Shown: piece after piece, positions 42,801 to 51,065 of the stretch
How the letters are laid out: the number at the start of each line of letters is the position of its first letter
Numbering within the stretch: position 1 is the first letter of the stretch
Assembly: GCA_024687125.1 (NCBI GenBank)
Contig: JAILFA010000118.1
Location: 1-64,000 of the forward strand
Length of the DNA stretch: 64,000 bases
Reading direction: 5' to 3'
Source: Lachnospiraceae bacterium
GTDB lineage: Bacteria; Bacillota; Clostridia; Lachnospirales; Lachnospiraceae
Notes under the pieces: model-generated
Seen by the model: only the letters and a program-made list of their open reading frames with translations
What the model was told of the DNA's origin: nothing
The model's database searches: none
Program-made: the position numbers and the translations under genes

Positions 42801-44315
42801 ATGGGGATTCAGCCTGGTTTAAGTGAAATGCGTCGGATCGCGTCCCTGGAGGAGTACCGGGTGATGCCTGTGAGTCAGAATCTGCTTTCGGATTTTATCA
42901 CGCCGATCGAGGCGCTGAAGATCCTGAAAAAGCATTCCGATCACTGCTATCTGCTCGAGTCCGCGAGCGCCGATATGCGCTGGGGACGATTTACCTTTCT
43001 GGGGTTTGAGCCGAAGCTCTGTATCACCTGCACGGACGGGGAACTGCAGATCGGAGAGAAAAGGATCCATACGCAGGATCCTTCCGCTGAGATCCGAAAG
43101 GTGCTGGATGAGTACAGAAGTCCGCGGTTTGATGATCTTCCGCCTTTTACGGGCGGTCTTGTCGGCTATTTTTCCTTTGAATATCTCAAATACAGCGAGC
43201 CTACCGCGATCTCTCCGCTCCCGGTTTCCGAGGGCTTTCAGGATGTCGACCTGATGCTGTTCGACAAGGTGATCGCCTTTGACAATGTGAAGCAGAAGAT
43301 CACGCTGATCGTCAATATGCGTCTTGCGGACGGTGAAGAAGGATATCACCGCGCCGTTTCGGAACTGGAGCGCCTTAAAGATCTTCTTTCCTCGGGCGAG
43401 GCCACGGATGAGACCGGGGGAAGACTGCTCGGCGACGTGGAACCTCTGTTTGACAAGGCCGCCTATTGCGACATGGTCGAAAAAGGCAAGTCCTATATCC
43501 GCGAGGGCGATATCTTCCAGATCGTTCTTTCCAACCGGCTTTCCGCCCCCTTTGAGGGGAGCCTTCTCGATACCTACCGGATTCTCAGGACCATCAACCC
43601 CTCCCCATATATGTTCTACTTTTCCGGGACGGATATGGAGGTGGCGGGCGCCTCCCCGGAGACACTGGTGAAGCTTGAGAACGGCGTGCTGCACACCTTT
43701 CCTCTGGCCGGAACCAGACCGCGCGGAAAAACGGAAGAGGAGGACCATCGCCTGGAGCAGGAGCTTCTGAGGGACGAAAAGGAACTTGCGGAGCACAACA
43801 TGCTCGTGGATCTGGGACGCAACGATCTCGGACGGATCAGCCGGTTCGGGACCGTTGAGGTCGAGCGTCTGCGCGAGGTCCTCAGGTTTTCCCATGTGAT
43901 GCATATTGGTTCCACGGTACGCGGCGTGATCCGCGACGACAGAGATGCGCTGGATGCGATCGAAGCGGTGCTTCCGGCGGGCACGCTCTCCGGAGCTCCC
44001 AAGATCCGCGCCTGTCAGCTGATCGGCGAGCTTGAGAACAATAAGCGCGGCATCTACGGCGGCGCCATCGGGTATATCGATCTCACCGGCAATATGGACA
44101 CCTGTATTGCGATCCGGATCGTCTACAAGAAAAAGGACCGTGTCTATGTGCGGAGCGGTGCCGGCATCGTTGCGGATTCCGTTCCGGAAAAGGAATATGA
44201 GGAATGCCTGAACAAGGCCGGAGCGTCGCTCAAGGCGCTGAAGCTCTCCCAGAGCCTTGTGCAGCCGGAACGCATCGTCTTAAACGATACGGAGGACAAG
44301 GGGGACCGGGCATGA
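42801..44315 (+). CDS. trpE: Anthranilate synthase component I
   Basis: A 504-residue chorismate-using enzyme, first step of tryptophan synthesis with TrpG. Motifs: LLESASADMRWGRFTFLG (tryptophan-feedback region), IREGDIFQIVLSNRLSAPFE, AGTRPRGKTEEED, SGAPKIRACQLI and YGGAIGYIDLTGNMDTCIAIR. The start at 42801 has GGAGG six bases upstream. It overlaps trpG (ATGA). The T-box lies downstream of trpG, so trpE is not under that T-box. Confidence 0.96.
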   Translation: MGIQPGLSEMRRIASLEEYRVMPVSQNLLSDFITPIEALKILKKHSDHCYLLESASADMRWGRFTFLGFEPKLCITCTDGELQIGEKRIHTQDPSAEIRKVLDEYRSPRFDDLPPFTGGLVGYFSFEYLKYSEPTAISPLPVSEGFQDVDLMLFDKVIAFDNVKQKITLIVNMRLADGEEGYHRAVSELERLKDLLSSGEATDETGGRLLGDVEPLFDKAAYCDMVEKGKSYIREGDIFQIVLSNRLSAPFEGSLLDTYRILRTINPSPYMFYFSGTDMEVAGASPETLVKLENGVLHTFPLAGTRPRGKTEEEDHRLEQELLRDEKELAEHNMLVDLGRNDLGRISRFGTVEVERLREVLRFSHVMHIGSTVRGVIRDDRDALDAIEAVLPAGTLSGAPKIRACQLIGELENNKRGIYGGAIGYIDLTGNMDTCIAIRIVYKKKDRVYVRSGAGIVADSVPEKEYEECLNKAGASLKALKLSQSLVQPERIVLNDTEDKGDRA

Positions 44316-44878
44316 ATCTGCTGATCGATAATTACGACAGTTTTTCCTACAACCTGGTGCAGTACATCGGGGAGATCGACCCGGAGATTCGCGTGATCCG
44401 CAATGACGAGATGAGCGTGGAGGAGATCCGGGAACTGCATCCCGCGCATATCATCCTGTCGCCGGGACCGGGACGTCCGGAAAACGCCGGCGTGATCATT
44501 GATGCTGTGCGGTCTTTGGGGGAGAGCATCCCGATCCTCGGGGTGTGCCTCGGACACCAGGCGATCTGCATGGCCTTCGGGGGTGTCGTCACCTATGCTT
44601 CGCGCCTCATGCACGGCAAACAGTCCATCGCGATCCTCGACACGGGTGCGCCCATCTTTGCCGGCTGCAGCGAGCGTACGCCGGTCGCGCGCTACCATTC
44701 CCTCGCGGCCAGCCGGGAGACGCTTCCGGCGGAGCTCAAGGTGATCGCGGAGACCGAGGAACAGGAGATCATGGCCGTGATGCACAGACAGCACTCGATC
44801 TACGGCGTGCAGTTCCATCCCGAGTCGATCCTGACCCCGGAGGGAAAGACGATGCTCCGGAATTTCCTGGCGATCTGA
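44312..44878 (+). CDS. trpG: Anthranilate synthase component II (glutamine amidotransferase)
   Basis: A 188-residue class I glutamine amidotransferase supplying ammonia to TrpE. LIDNYDSFSYNLVQY opens the protein, the nucleophile is in GVCLGHQAICMAFGG (cysteine ~78), and the histidine-glutamate pair is in QFHPESILTPEG. The start at 44312 is chosen for the ATGA overlap with trpE and the family-typical MNLLIDNYDSFS; the frame runs further upstream inside trpE. It may also serve p-aminobenzoate synthesis. Confidence 0.95.
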   Translation: MNLLIDNYDSFSYNLVQYIGEIDPEIRVIRNDEMSVEEIRELHPAHIILSPGPGRPENAGVIIDAVRSLGESIPILGVCLGHQAICMAFGGVVTYASRLMHGKQSIAILDTGAPIFAGCSERTPVARYHSLAASRETLPAELKVIAETEEQEIMAVMHRQHSIYGVQFHPESILTPEGKTMLRNFLAI

Positions 44879-44907
44879 AACAGACGGACGCGGATCACAT
44901 TTCGTGG

Positions 44908-44936
44908 TTGACACGCATCCGAAACTGTGTTTTACT
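44908..44936 (+). promoter_or_regulatory. Promoter of the trpDCFBA transcript
   Basis: TTGACA (44908-44913) and TTTACT (44931-44936) with a 17-bp spacer, 30 bp after trpG. It gives trpDCFBA a transcript separate from trpEG, starting near 44943 with the T-box leader. Confidence 0.75.
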
Positions 44937-44942
44937 ATTTTT

Positions 44943-45258
44943 CAAATCAGACAAACCTGTGAAGCGGAAGAAAAAGCGTTTATGGCACCGGAGAGGTTAC
45001 AGTCTCCAAGCGAGTCCGGGACGGTGGGAGCCGGATGGCAGGCGGGGCGCGTGGGAGAGATTCCTTATATGGGCCGCTGAGGGCATGGGGAACAGGAGAG
45101 ATCCCAAGTATCCGTGACGTGAGGCATACGTCAGTTGCCGGGGATATGCAGGTATCCCGCAAAGTGCACGGGTCGTTCCGTGAATCAAGGTGGCACCGCG
45201 GATAGAAGTATTTTATTCGTCCTTGACAGAAGTGTTTCTGTCGAGGGCGTTTTTGTTT
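44943..45258 (+). promoter_or_regulatory. T-box leader controlling trpDCFBA
   Basis: The conserved T-box sequence AAGGTGGCACCGCGG is at 45187-45201, where it pairs with uncharged tRNA acceptor ends and forms the antiterminator. About 250 nt of structured RNA lie upstream (stem I region including CGGTGGGAGCCGG). A terminator follows: CCTTGACAGAA / TTTCTGTCGAGG (45221-45246) and a T-run (45250-45258). The regulated genes make tryptophan, so tRNA-Trp (codon UGG) is the expected ligand. I could not fold it by hand to place the specifier loop; a TGG at 45035-45037 is one candidate. Confidence 0.9.
45221..45258 (+). terminator. T-box attenuator terminator
   Basis: An 11-12 bp stem CCTTGACAGAA / TTTCTGTCGAGG with a 3-nt loop and a T-rich tail. 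It is mutually exclusive with the antiterminator formed from the T-box sequence at 45187-45201. Confidence 0.85.
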
Positions 45259-45438
45259 GCGCGTAAAATGAGCCACGCAGGCAGAACGGATGATGCGCGA
45301 CGGATGCGTGCATCCGGGAGCACATCAGACGATCTGCATATGCGGCGAAGCCGCGACAGCGAGGAATCGCGACGAAGGAGCGATTTCGAGCGGTGCGTGG
45401 CGAATCTTCAAAAATGAAAGAAAAAGGGGGAAAAAGCA
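45259..45438 (+). other. Untranslated region between T-box and trpD
   Basis: About 180 bp without a supported gene. It contains short G+C-rich inverted repeats (GCGGCGAAGCCGC near 45342; AATCGC / GCGATT arms around 45364-45390). It may form one or two stem-loops in the trp message. No start codon here has a ribosome site except the trpD one (AAAGGGGG at 45424). Confidence 0.4.
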
Positions 45439-46461
45439 ATGATCAAGGAAGCAATCGTCAAGATCGTGAACAAGGAAGATCTCACCTATGATGAAGCCTA
45501 CGCTGTCATGAACGAGATCATGAGCGGGGAGACCTCTCCCACGCAGAACGCGGCATTTCTGGCTGCTCTGTCCACCAAGAGCGCGCGGGCGGAGACGACA
45601 AACGAGATCGCGGGCTGCGCCGCGGCCATGCGCGATCACGCGACGAGAGTCGAAACAGGTATGGATATCCTCGAGATCGTCGGTACCGGCGGCGACAACG
45701 CGGGAAGCTTCAATATTTCTACAACGACCGCACTGATCACGGCGGCGGGCGGTGTCAAGGTGGCGAAGCACGGCAACCGTGCGGCTTCCTCTCTGTGCGG
45801 GACGGCGGACTGCCTCGAGGCGCTCGGTGTCAATATCGACCAGAGCCCGGAGATGTGCAAAAAGCTGCTGGCCGAGGTCGGGATGTGCTTCTTCTTTGCG
45901 CAGAAATATCACACCTCCATGAAGTATGTCGGTGCGATCCGCAAGGAACTGGGCTTTCGGACCGTATTCAACATCCTGGGGCCTCTGACCAATCCGGCTT
46001 CGCCCACGATGCAGCTGCTCGGCGTCTACGACGAATATCTGGTGGAGCCGCTGGCGCAGGTGCTCTCAAACCTTGGGGTAAAACGGGGCATGGTGGTTTA
46101 CGGAATGGATAAGCTTGATGAGATCTCCCTCTCGGCACCCACAAGAATCTCCGAACTCAAGGACGGCTGGTACCGGACCTTTACGATACAGCCTGAGGAT
46201 TTCGGATTTGAGAAATGCGACAAGGCGGATCTCAAGGGCGGTGCTCCCGCTGAGAACGCGGAGATCACCAGAAAGATCCTTGCGGGAGAAAAAGGACACA
46301 AGCGGAACGCGGTACTGCTCAACGCGGGTGCTGCCCTTTATATCGGCGGAAAGGCAGAGAGCATGGCGGAAGGCGTGAAGCTCGCCGCGGAGATCATCGA
46401 TTCCGGAAAAGCCGCGGAGACATTGGAGAATCTGATCCGGGTCAGCAACGGGGAAGTGTGA
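45439..46461 (+). CDS. trpD: Anthranilate phosphoribosyltransferase
   Basis: A 340-residue enzyme joining anthranilate to phosphoribosyl pyrophosphate. The PRPP loop [17 protein letters not shown] (~78-94) and [21 protein letters not shown] are diagnostic. [12 protein letters not shown] is also typical. Length normal. It leads the T-box-controlled run trpDCFBA, and its stop overlaps the start region of trpC. Confidence 0.97.
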   Translation: MIKEAIVKIVNKEDLTYDEAYAVMNEIMSGETSPTQNAAFLAALSTKSARAETTNEIAGCAAAMRDHATRVETGMDILEIVGTGGDNAGSFNISTTTALITAAGGVKVAKHGNRAASSLCGTADCLEALGVNIDQSPEMCKKLLAEVGMCFFFAQKYHTSMKYVGAIRKELGFRTVFNILGPLTNPASPTMQLLGVYDEYLVEPLAQVLSNLGVKRGMVVYGMDKLDEISLSAPTRISELKDGWYRTFTIQPEDFGFEKCDKADLKGGAPAENAEITRKILAGEKGHKRNAVLLNAGAALYIGGKAESMAEGVKLAAEIIDSGKAAETLENLIRVSNGEV

Positions 46462-46466
46462 GAAGC

Positions 46467-47249
46467 ATGACCATCCTGGACGAGATCGCCGGATATACCA
46501 GAGAGCGGGTACGGAAAAACCGGGAGACCCTGCCGGAGGATCAGCTCGCGGTCAGGGCGCTGGCGCTCCCTGCGGGGGATCTTCCTTTTACCCGTGCCCT
46601 ACAGAAAGAGGGACTCTCCTTTATCTGTGAGTGCAAGAAGGCGTCTCCCTCCAAAGGGGTGATCGCCGAGGAGTTTCCGTACCTGGAGATCGCCCGGGAT
46701 TATGAAAAAGCCGGCGCGGATGCGATCTCCGTCCTGTCGGAGCCGAAATGGTTCCTCGGAAGCGATGCCTATGTGGAGGAGATCGCGCGCAGTGTGAGCA
46801 TCCCGGTCCTGCGCAAGGATTTTACCGTGGATCCGTACATGATCTATGAGGCCAAGGTCCTGGGGGCTTCGGCAGTCCTGCTGATCGTTGCGATCCTGAC
46901 GGAGGAAGAACTCCGTGCGGATCTGGCGCTGTGCGGGAAGCTCGGTCTCTCAGCGCTGGTCGAATGCCACGATGAGGAGGAGATCCGTACGGCGCTTTCC
47001 GCCGGTGCGCGGATCATCGGCGTGAACAACCGGAATCTCAGGGACTTTTCCGTGGATACGACGCTGGCTGGCCGTCTGCGGTCACTGATCCCCGCGGATG
47101 TGCTCTTTGTCTCCGAGAGCGGTGTAAAGACAGCAGAGGATGTCCGGCGGATCCGGGAATCCGGCGCGGATGCAGTTCTTGTGGGGGAGACGCTGATGCG
47201 CGCGGCGGATAAGACGGCGATGATGAAGGCTCTGAAGGGGGAGATATGA
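46467..47249 (+). CDS. trpC: Indole-3-glycerol-phosphate synthase
   Basis: A TIM-barrel enzyme of about 260 residues closing the indole ring. ICECKKASPSKGVI holds the substrate lysines, then VLRKDFTVDPYMIYEAK, GVNNRNLRDFSVD and VSESGVKTAEDV. The ATG at 46467 is preferred; a GTG at 46458 overlapping the trpD stop would add three residues (MRS) and cannot be excluded. The stop overlaps trpF by 4 bp. Confidence 0.96.
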   Translation: MTILDEIAGYTRERVRKNRETLPEDQLAVRALALPAGDLPFTRALQKEGLSFICECKKASPSKGVIAEEFPYLEIARDYEKAGADAISVLSEPKWFLGSDAYVEEIARSVSIPVLRKDFTVDPYMIYEAKVLGASAVLLIVAILTEEELRADLALCGKLGLSALVECHDEEEIRTALSAGARIIGVNNRNLRDFSVDTTLAGRLRSLIPADVLFVSESGVKTAEDVRRIRESGADAVLVGETLMRAADKTAMMKALKGEI

Positions 47250-47878
47250 CCCGGATCAAGCTGTGCGGCATCACCAGGGCAGAGGACATCACTGTGATCA
47301 ACCGGCTGCGTCCGGAATATGCCGGCTTTGTCTTTTTCCGAAAAAGCCGGCGCTGTGTGAGCAGGGAGCAGGCAGAAAAACTCCGCGGACTGCTGGATCC
47401 GGCCGTGAAGACCGTCGGTGTCTTCGTGAATGAGCCTGCAGAGAACGTCGCGGGACTTCTGGATGCCGGCGTGATCGGCCTCGCGCAGCTCCACGGGGAT
47501 GAGGATGAGGACTATATCTCGCGCCTGCGCACGATGACGGAAGCGCCGGTCATCAAGGCGTTTCGGATCGGTCAGCGGGAGGACCTCGAAGCGGCGCGGG
47601 CGAGCAGTGCGGATCACATCCTGCTGGATGCGGGGATGGGGGACGGCATTCCGCTTCCCTGGGAGTGGCTGACCAATCTTGACAGGCCGTATTTTCTGGC
47701 AGGGGGGCTTTCGCCCGACAATGTAGAAAAAGCGATCGGGATGCTGCATCCCTGGGGCGTTGATGTAAGCTCCGGAATTGAGACGGACGGCGTAAAGGAT
47801 GCTGAAAAAATGCGGCGGTTTGCAGAAAAAGTCAGGAGTACTGACAGAGACAGACAGTTACAGGAGGAGGATCGATGA
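47246..47878 (+). CDS. trpF: Phosphoribosylanthranilate isomerase
   Basis: A 210-residue TIM-barrel isomerase. [13 protein letters not shown] carries the catalytic cysteine, LQLHGDE appears as [11 protein letters not shown], and the end has [12 protein letters not shown] and [10 protein letters not shown] with the catalytic aspartate region at LLDAGMGDG. The stretch after LLDAG lacks the usual GGTGxxFDW, reading [12 protein letters not shown], a modest divergence in the phosphate loop. Overlaps trpC and trpB. Confidence 0.94.
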   Translation: MTRIKLCGITRAEDITVINRLRPEYAGFVFFRKSRRCVSREQAEKLRGLLDPAVKTVGVFVNEPAENVAGLLDAGVIGLAQLHGDEDEDYISRLRTMTEAPVIKAFRIGQREDLEAARASSADHILLDAGMGDGIPLPWEWLTNLDRPYFLAGGLSPDNVEKAIGMLHPWGVDVSSGIETDGVKDAEKMRRFAEKVRSTDRDRQLQEEDR

Positions 47879-49065
47879 GCGAAAAGAAAGGAAGATTCGG
47901 TATCCACGGCGGGCAGTATATCCCCGAGACGCTGATGAACGCGGTGATCGAGCTTGAAGAAGCCTATAACCGCTGGAAGGACGATCCGGAGTTCAAAGCC
48001 GAGCTTTCGGAACTTTTTAATGAATACGCGGGACGTCCTTCCCGCCTGTATTATGCGGCCAAAATGACCGCGGATCTGGGAGGGGCAAAGATCTACTTAA
48101 AGCGTGAGGATCTCAACCACACGGGGGCGCACAAGATCAACAACGTGCTCGGTCAGGCGCTGCTCGCGAAAAAGATGGGAAAGACACGGCTCATCGCGGA
48201 GACCGGCGCCGGCCAGCACGGTGTGGCGACCGCCACAGCGGCGGCACTGATGGGTATGGAGTGCGTTGTGTTTATGGGCGAGGAAGACACGAAGCGGCAG
48301 GCACTCAATGTCTACCGCATGAGGCTTCTCGGTGCCGAGGTCGTTCCGGTAAAAAGCGGAACGGCGACGCTCAAGGACGCGGTGTCCGAGACCATGCGCG
48401 AGTGGACCAGGAGGATCTCGGATACCCACTACTGTCTGGGCTCGGTCATGGGACCGCACCCGTTCCCCACGATCGTGCGTGATTTTCAGGCGGTGATCTC
48501 GTCGGAGATCAAATCCCAGATCCTGGAAAAGGAGGGACGGCTCCCGGACGCGGTACTCGCCTGTGTGGGCGGCGGTTCCAACGCGATCGGAACATTCTAT
48601 CATTTTATCGAAGATAAGGAGGTACGTCTGATCGGCTGTGAGGCGGCCGGCAGAGGTGTGGATACGTTTGAGACGGCGGCGACCATCGCCACCGGTCGCG
48701 AGGGGATCTTCCACGGCATGAAGTCCTATTTCTGCCAGGACGAGTACGGGCAGATCGCGCCGGTGTACTCGATCTCCGCGGGCCTTGATTATCCGGGCAT
48801 CGGACCGGAGCATGCCTGGCTGCATGACACCGGACGGGCGGAGTATGTACCGGTCACGGACGAGGAAGCGGTACAGGCGTTTGAGTACCTCGCAAGGACC
48901 GAGGGTATCATCCCGGCGATTGAATCGGCGCATGCGGTTTCCTATGCCATGAAGCTGGCAAAGGAACTGGGGCCGGACAAAGTGATCGTCATCACGATCT
49001 CCGGCAGGGGCGACAAGGACTGCGCGGCGATCGCACGCTACAGAGGGGAGGACCTCCATGAGTAA
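47875..49065 (+). CDS. trpB: Tryptophan synthase beta subunit
   Basis: A 396-residue PLP enzyme condensing indole and serine. The PLP lysine is Lys87 in [41 protein letters not shown] and SGRGDKD are the standard contacts. Length and motifs fit TrpB1. It overlaps trpF by 4 bp and trpA by 8 bp, as expected for a coupled alpha-beta enzyme. Confidence 0.97.
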   Translation: MSEKKGRFGIHGGQYIPETLMNAVIELEEAYNRWKDDPEFKAELSELFNEYAGRPSRLYYAAKMTADLGGAKIYLKREDLNHTGAHKINNVLGQALLAKKMGKTRLIAETGAGQHGVATATAAALMGMECVVFMGEEDTKRQALNVYRMRLLGAEVVPVKSGTATLKDAVSETMREWTRRISDTHYCLGSVMGPHPFPTIVRDFQAVISSEIKSQILEKEGRLPDAVLACVGGGSNAIGTFYHFIEDKEVRLIGCEAAGRGVDTFETAATIATGREGIFHGMKSYFCQDEYGQIAPVYSISAGLDYPGIGPEHAWLHDTGRAEYVPVTDEEAVQAFEYLARTEGIIPAIESAHAVSYAMKLAKELGPDKVIVITISGRGDKDCAAIARYRGEDLHE

Positions 49066-49825
49066 GATCAGAAATGCTTTTGAAAACGGCAAGGCGTTCA
49101 TTCCCTTCATCACCTGCGGGGACCCGGATCTGGGTACGACGAAAGCCTGTGTGCTCGAGATGGTGCGCGCTGGCGCATCGCTCATCGAACTGGGCATTCC
49201 TTTTTCGGATCCGACCGCGGAGGGCCCGGTGATCCAGGAAGCCAACGAGCGCGCGCTCAGGGGCGGGGTGACGACCGACAGAATCTTCGGCATGGTCCGC
49301 GAGCTGCGCGGACAGACGCAGATCCCGATGGTGTTCATGACCTATGCAAATGTGCTCTTTTCCTATGGTGCGGACAGATTCCTGTCCACCTGCGCTGAGA
49401 TCGGGATCGACGGCATCATCCTGCCGGATCTTCCGTACGAGGAAAAAGATGAATTTCAGGATATCTGCCGTAAGTACGGTATCGATCTGATCTCGCTGAT
49501 CGCGCCCACATCCGAGCAGCGGATCGCGATGATCGCCCGCGAGGCGGAGGGCTTTCTCTACATCGTCTCCAGCCTCGGCGTGACCGGCACCAGGAGCGAG
49601 ATCACCACGGATCTGGCTTCCATTGTCAGGGTCGTCCGTGAGAACACGAAGATCCCGTGCGCGATCGGTTTCGGGATCTCTACGCCGGAGCAGGCACATA
49701 AGATGGCGGGGTTCGCCGACGGGGCGATCGTGGGGAGCGCCATTGTCCGTCTCATCCACGAGAGCGGGGACGCAGCGCCGGAAAAGGTTTACGAATACGT
49801 AAAGAGCATGGTGGAAGCGGTTTGA
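49058..49825 (+). CDS. trpA: Tryptophan synthase alpha subunit
   Basis: A 255-residue TIM-barrel subunit cleaving indole-3-glycerol phosphate. The catalytic acids lie in [17 protein letters not shown] and [17 protein letters not shown] and GFGISTPEQ bind phosphate. The start overlaps trpB. A terminator stem follows directly, closing the operon. Confidence 0.96.
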   Translation: MSKIRNAFENGKAFIPFITCGDPDLGTTKACVLEMVRAGASLIELGIPFSDPTAEGPVIQEANERALRGGVTTDRIFGMVRELRGQTQIPMVFMTYANVLFSYGADRFLSTCAEIGIDGIILPDLPYEEKDEFQDICRKYGIDLISLIAPTSEQRIAMIAREAEGFLYIVSSLGVTGTRSEITTDLASIVRVVRENTKIPCAIGFGISTPEQAHKMAGFADGAIVGSAIVRLIHESGDAAPEKVYEYVKSMVEAV

Positions 49826-49831
49826 ATGAAC

Positions 49832-49886
49832 GGGGAGCCGGATCTGTCTAAAACAGTCTTTCCGGCTCCCCGCAGATTGATTTTTC
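49832..49886 (+). terminator. Terminator of the trp operon
   Basis: Perfect 11-bp arms GGGGAGCCGGA (49832-49842) and TCCGGCTCCCC (49861-49871) with an 18-nt loop, then a T-run at 49880-49885. It starts 7 bp after the trpA stop. Confidence 0.8.
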
Positions 49887-49887
49887 T

Positions 49888-50000
49888 GTTGAAAAAGGAG
49901 TCAAAGCCGGCACGTATCGCTGCTTTGGCTCCTTTTCAACCAGTTTTCCTTCTGAACGAAGAGCCTGAATTGCACTAATCCGTCGCTTTGGCTCCTTCTC
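49888..50000. repeat. Inverted repeat pair with an extra half-copy downstream of trpA
   Basis: GTTGAAAAAGGAGTCAAAGC (49888-49907) and GCTTTGGCTCCTTTTCAAC (49922-49940) form a ~19-bp imperfect inverted repeat. A third, direct half-copy CGCTTTGGCTCCTTCTCG lies at about 49982-49999. No T-run follows the first stem. The remaining gap to 50115 shows no gene; it may be a palindromic intergenic repeat family. Confidence 0.55.
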
Positions 50001-50115
50001 GTCTGATTGTTTGGGCGAAAAAGAGGAAAAAGGCGAAATACGCCCAAGTATCTCAGCAGCGGATCGATCTGCCGGATGCAATAGAAAGATGGCTGAATCA
50101 TGGCTATGATCGTGT

Positions 50116-50144
50116 TTGACATCACCCGGCCTGTTCTTTATAAT
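50116..50144 (+). promoter_or_regulatory. Fully consensus sigma-A promoter
   Basis: TTGACA (50116-50121), a 17-bp spacer and TATAAT (50139-50144): both hexamers match consensus exactly. Transcription would start near 50151, giving a ~65-nt leader to the gene at 50217. Confidence 0.9.
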
Positions 50145-50216
50145 GGACGGTATCATAACTCTGCGACAGAATTGTTTCAGTCGAACTGAGATTTTGTAAA
50201 ACAGGAGGATAAGAAA

Positions 50217-50615
50217 ATGGCATGTTTTCTGGTATCTGGAGCTGAAGCGGTGATCGTGACAGCGATCGAAAAGGCGCAGGAAGCCAAAGAGAACAAGGTG
50301 CCCGCGCAGGGCGAGGGAAGTTCCGATACTCCCGTGATCCCCTTCAGCCGCAAGCTCAAATGGCTCACCTGGATGCTCTGGGGCGGCGCGGTGCTGCTTG
50401 CGTTTGAGCATGTATGGCACGGAGAGGTGACGCCCTGGTTCCCGTTCCTGACGGCGATGGCGGATCCTGCCGATACGGCGGAGATGCTCGGTGAGATGGC
50501 AACAGTCGGCGTATCCATGGCTGCGCTCATTACCGTGGTATGGGTGGTCATGTGCATCGTGGCGAACGCGATCGTCAAGCGTCCCGCACCCGAAGCCGCT
50601 GAAGAGAACAAATAA
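50217..50615 (+). CDS. Small two-span membrane protein
   Basis: A 132-residue protein. A soluble N-terminus (1-45) is followed by membrane helices at about 48-65 (KWLTWMLWGGAVLLAFEHVW) and 95-118 (VSMAALITVVWVVMCIVANA). The start has AGGAGG. It is followed after 12 bp by another small membrane protein, and the pair is driven by a perfect consensus promoter, so both are probably made in quantity. No family recognised. The N-terminal MACFLVSGAEAVIVTAIEK looks like a short amphipathic helix. Confidence 0.7.
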   Translation: MACFLVSGAEAVIVTAIEKAQEAKENKVPAQGEGSSDTPVIPFSRKLKWLTWMLWGGAVLLAFEHVWHGEVTPWFPFLTAMADPADTAEMLGEMATVGVSMAALITVVWVVMCIVANAIVKRPAPEAAEENK

Positions 50616-50627
50616 GGAGAACACCCC

Positions 50628-50942
50628 ATGACACTGCTCATCACTGTTTTTGCCGCTGTCATCGCGACAGTCAAATGGTATACCCGCAAGGACGACACGA
50701 TGCTCCTCGGGACGCTGGTCTTTCTGTATTGGGGCGCTTCCCTCATGTGGCTCGTCGACGCGGTCTTCAAATACGCGGAGCTGCAGGCGGAATACTTCAC
50801 CCCGGCGTTCGAGGACATGATCAATGACACCTTCCTGGGACTTTCCGTTGTGGCGCTTGCCCTCGTGATCTGGGTGGTCAGGCTTCTGATCGTGGATCCC
50901 AGAGGCGTGATCCGTTCCTCGCTCCTCAGGAAGCGCGCTTAA
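50628..50942 (+). CDS. Small multi-span membrane protein
   Basis: A 104-residue protein with three hydrophobic segments at about 1-16, 24-45 and 68-90. The middle loop (ELQAEYFTPAFEDMINDT) is acidic, and the C-terminus is basic (SSLLRKRA). It is co-transcribed with the gene at 50217 and ends before a strong hairpin. Function unknown. Its pairing with a second tiny membrane protein suggests a two-component membrane unit. Confidence 0.7.
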   Translation: MTLLITVFAAVIATVKWYTRKDDTMLLGTLVFLYWGASLMWLVDAVFKYAELQAEYFTPAFEDMINDTFLGLSVVALALVIWVVRLLIVDPRGVIRSSLLRKRA

Positions 50943-50970
50943 GCGATTGGGATACTGCATATAAAAAAGA

Positions 50971-50995
50971 AACTCCGGCGGTTTCCGCCGGAGTT
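50971..50995. terminator. Hairpin terminator after the small membrane protein pair
   Basis: Perfect 11-bp arms AACTCCGGCGG / CCGCCGGAGTT with a TTT loop. The A-run lies on the left, so the T-run is better on the minus strand; on the plus strand the tail is only ATTCGTT. Confidence 0.65.
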
Positions 50996-51000
50996 ATTCG

Positions 51001-51029
51001 TTGTCAAACCGTCTGTTTTCGGGTATGAT
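51001..51029 (+). promoter_or_regulatory. Promoter of the EAL-domain gene
   Basis: TTGTCA (51001-51006), a 17-bp spacer and TATGAT (51024-51029). It lies directly after the preceding hairpin and 37 bp before the start codon. Confidence 0.7.
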
Positions 51030-51065
51030 ACAGGGAACCGTTACTGACACCCGGGAGGCATGTTC

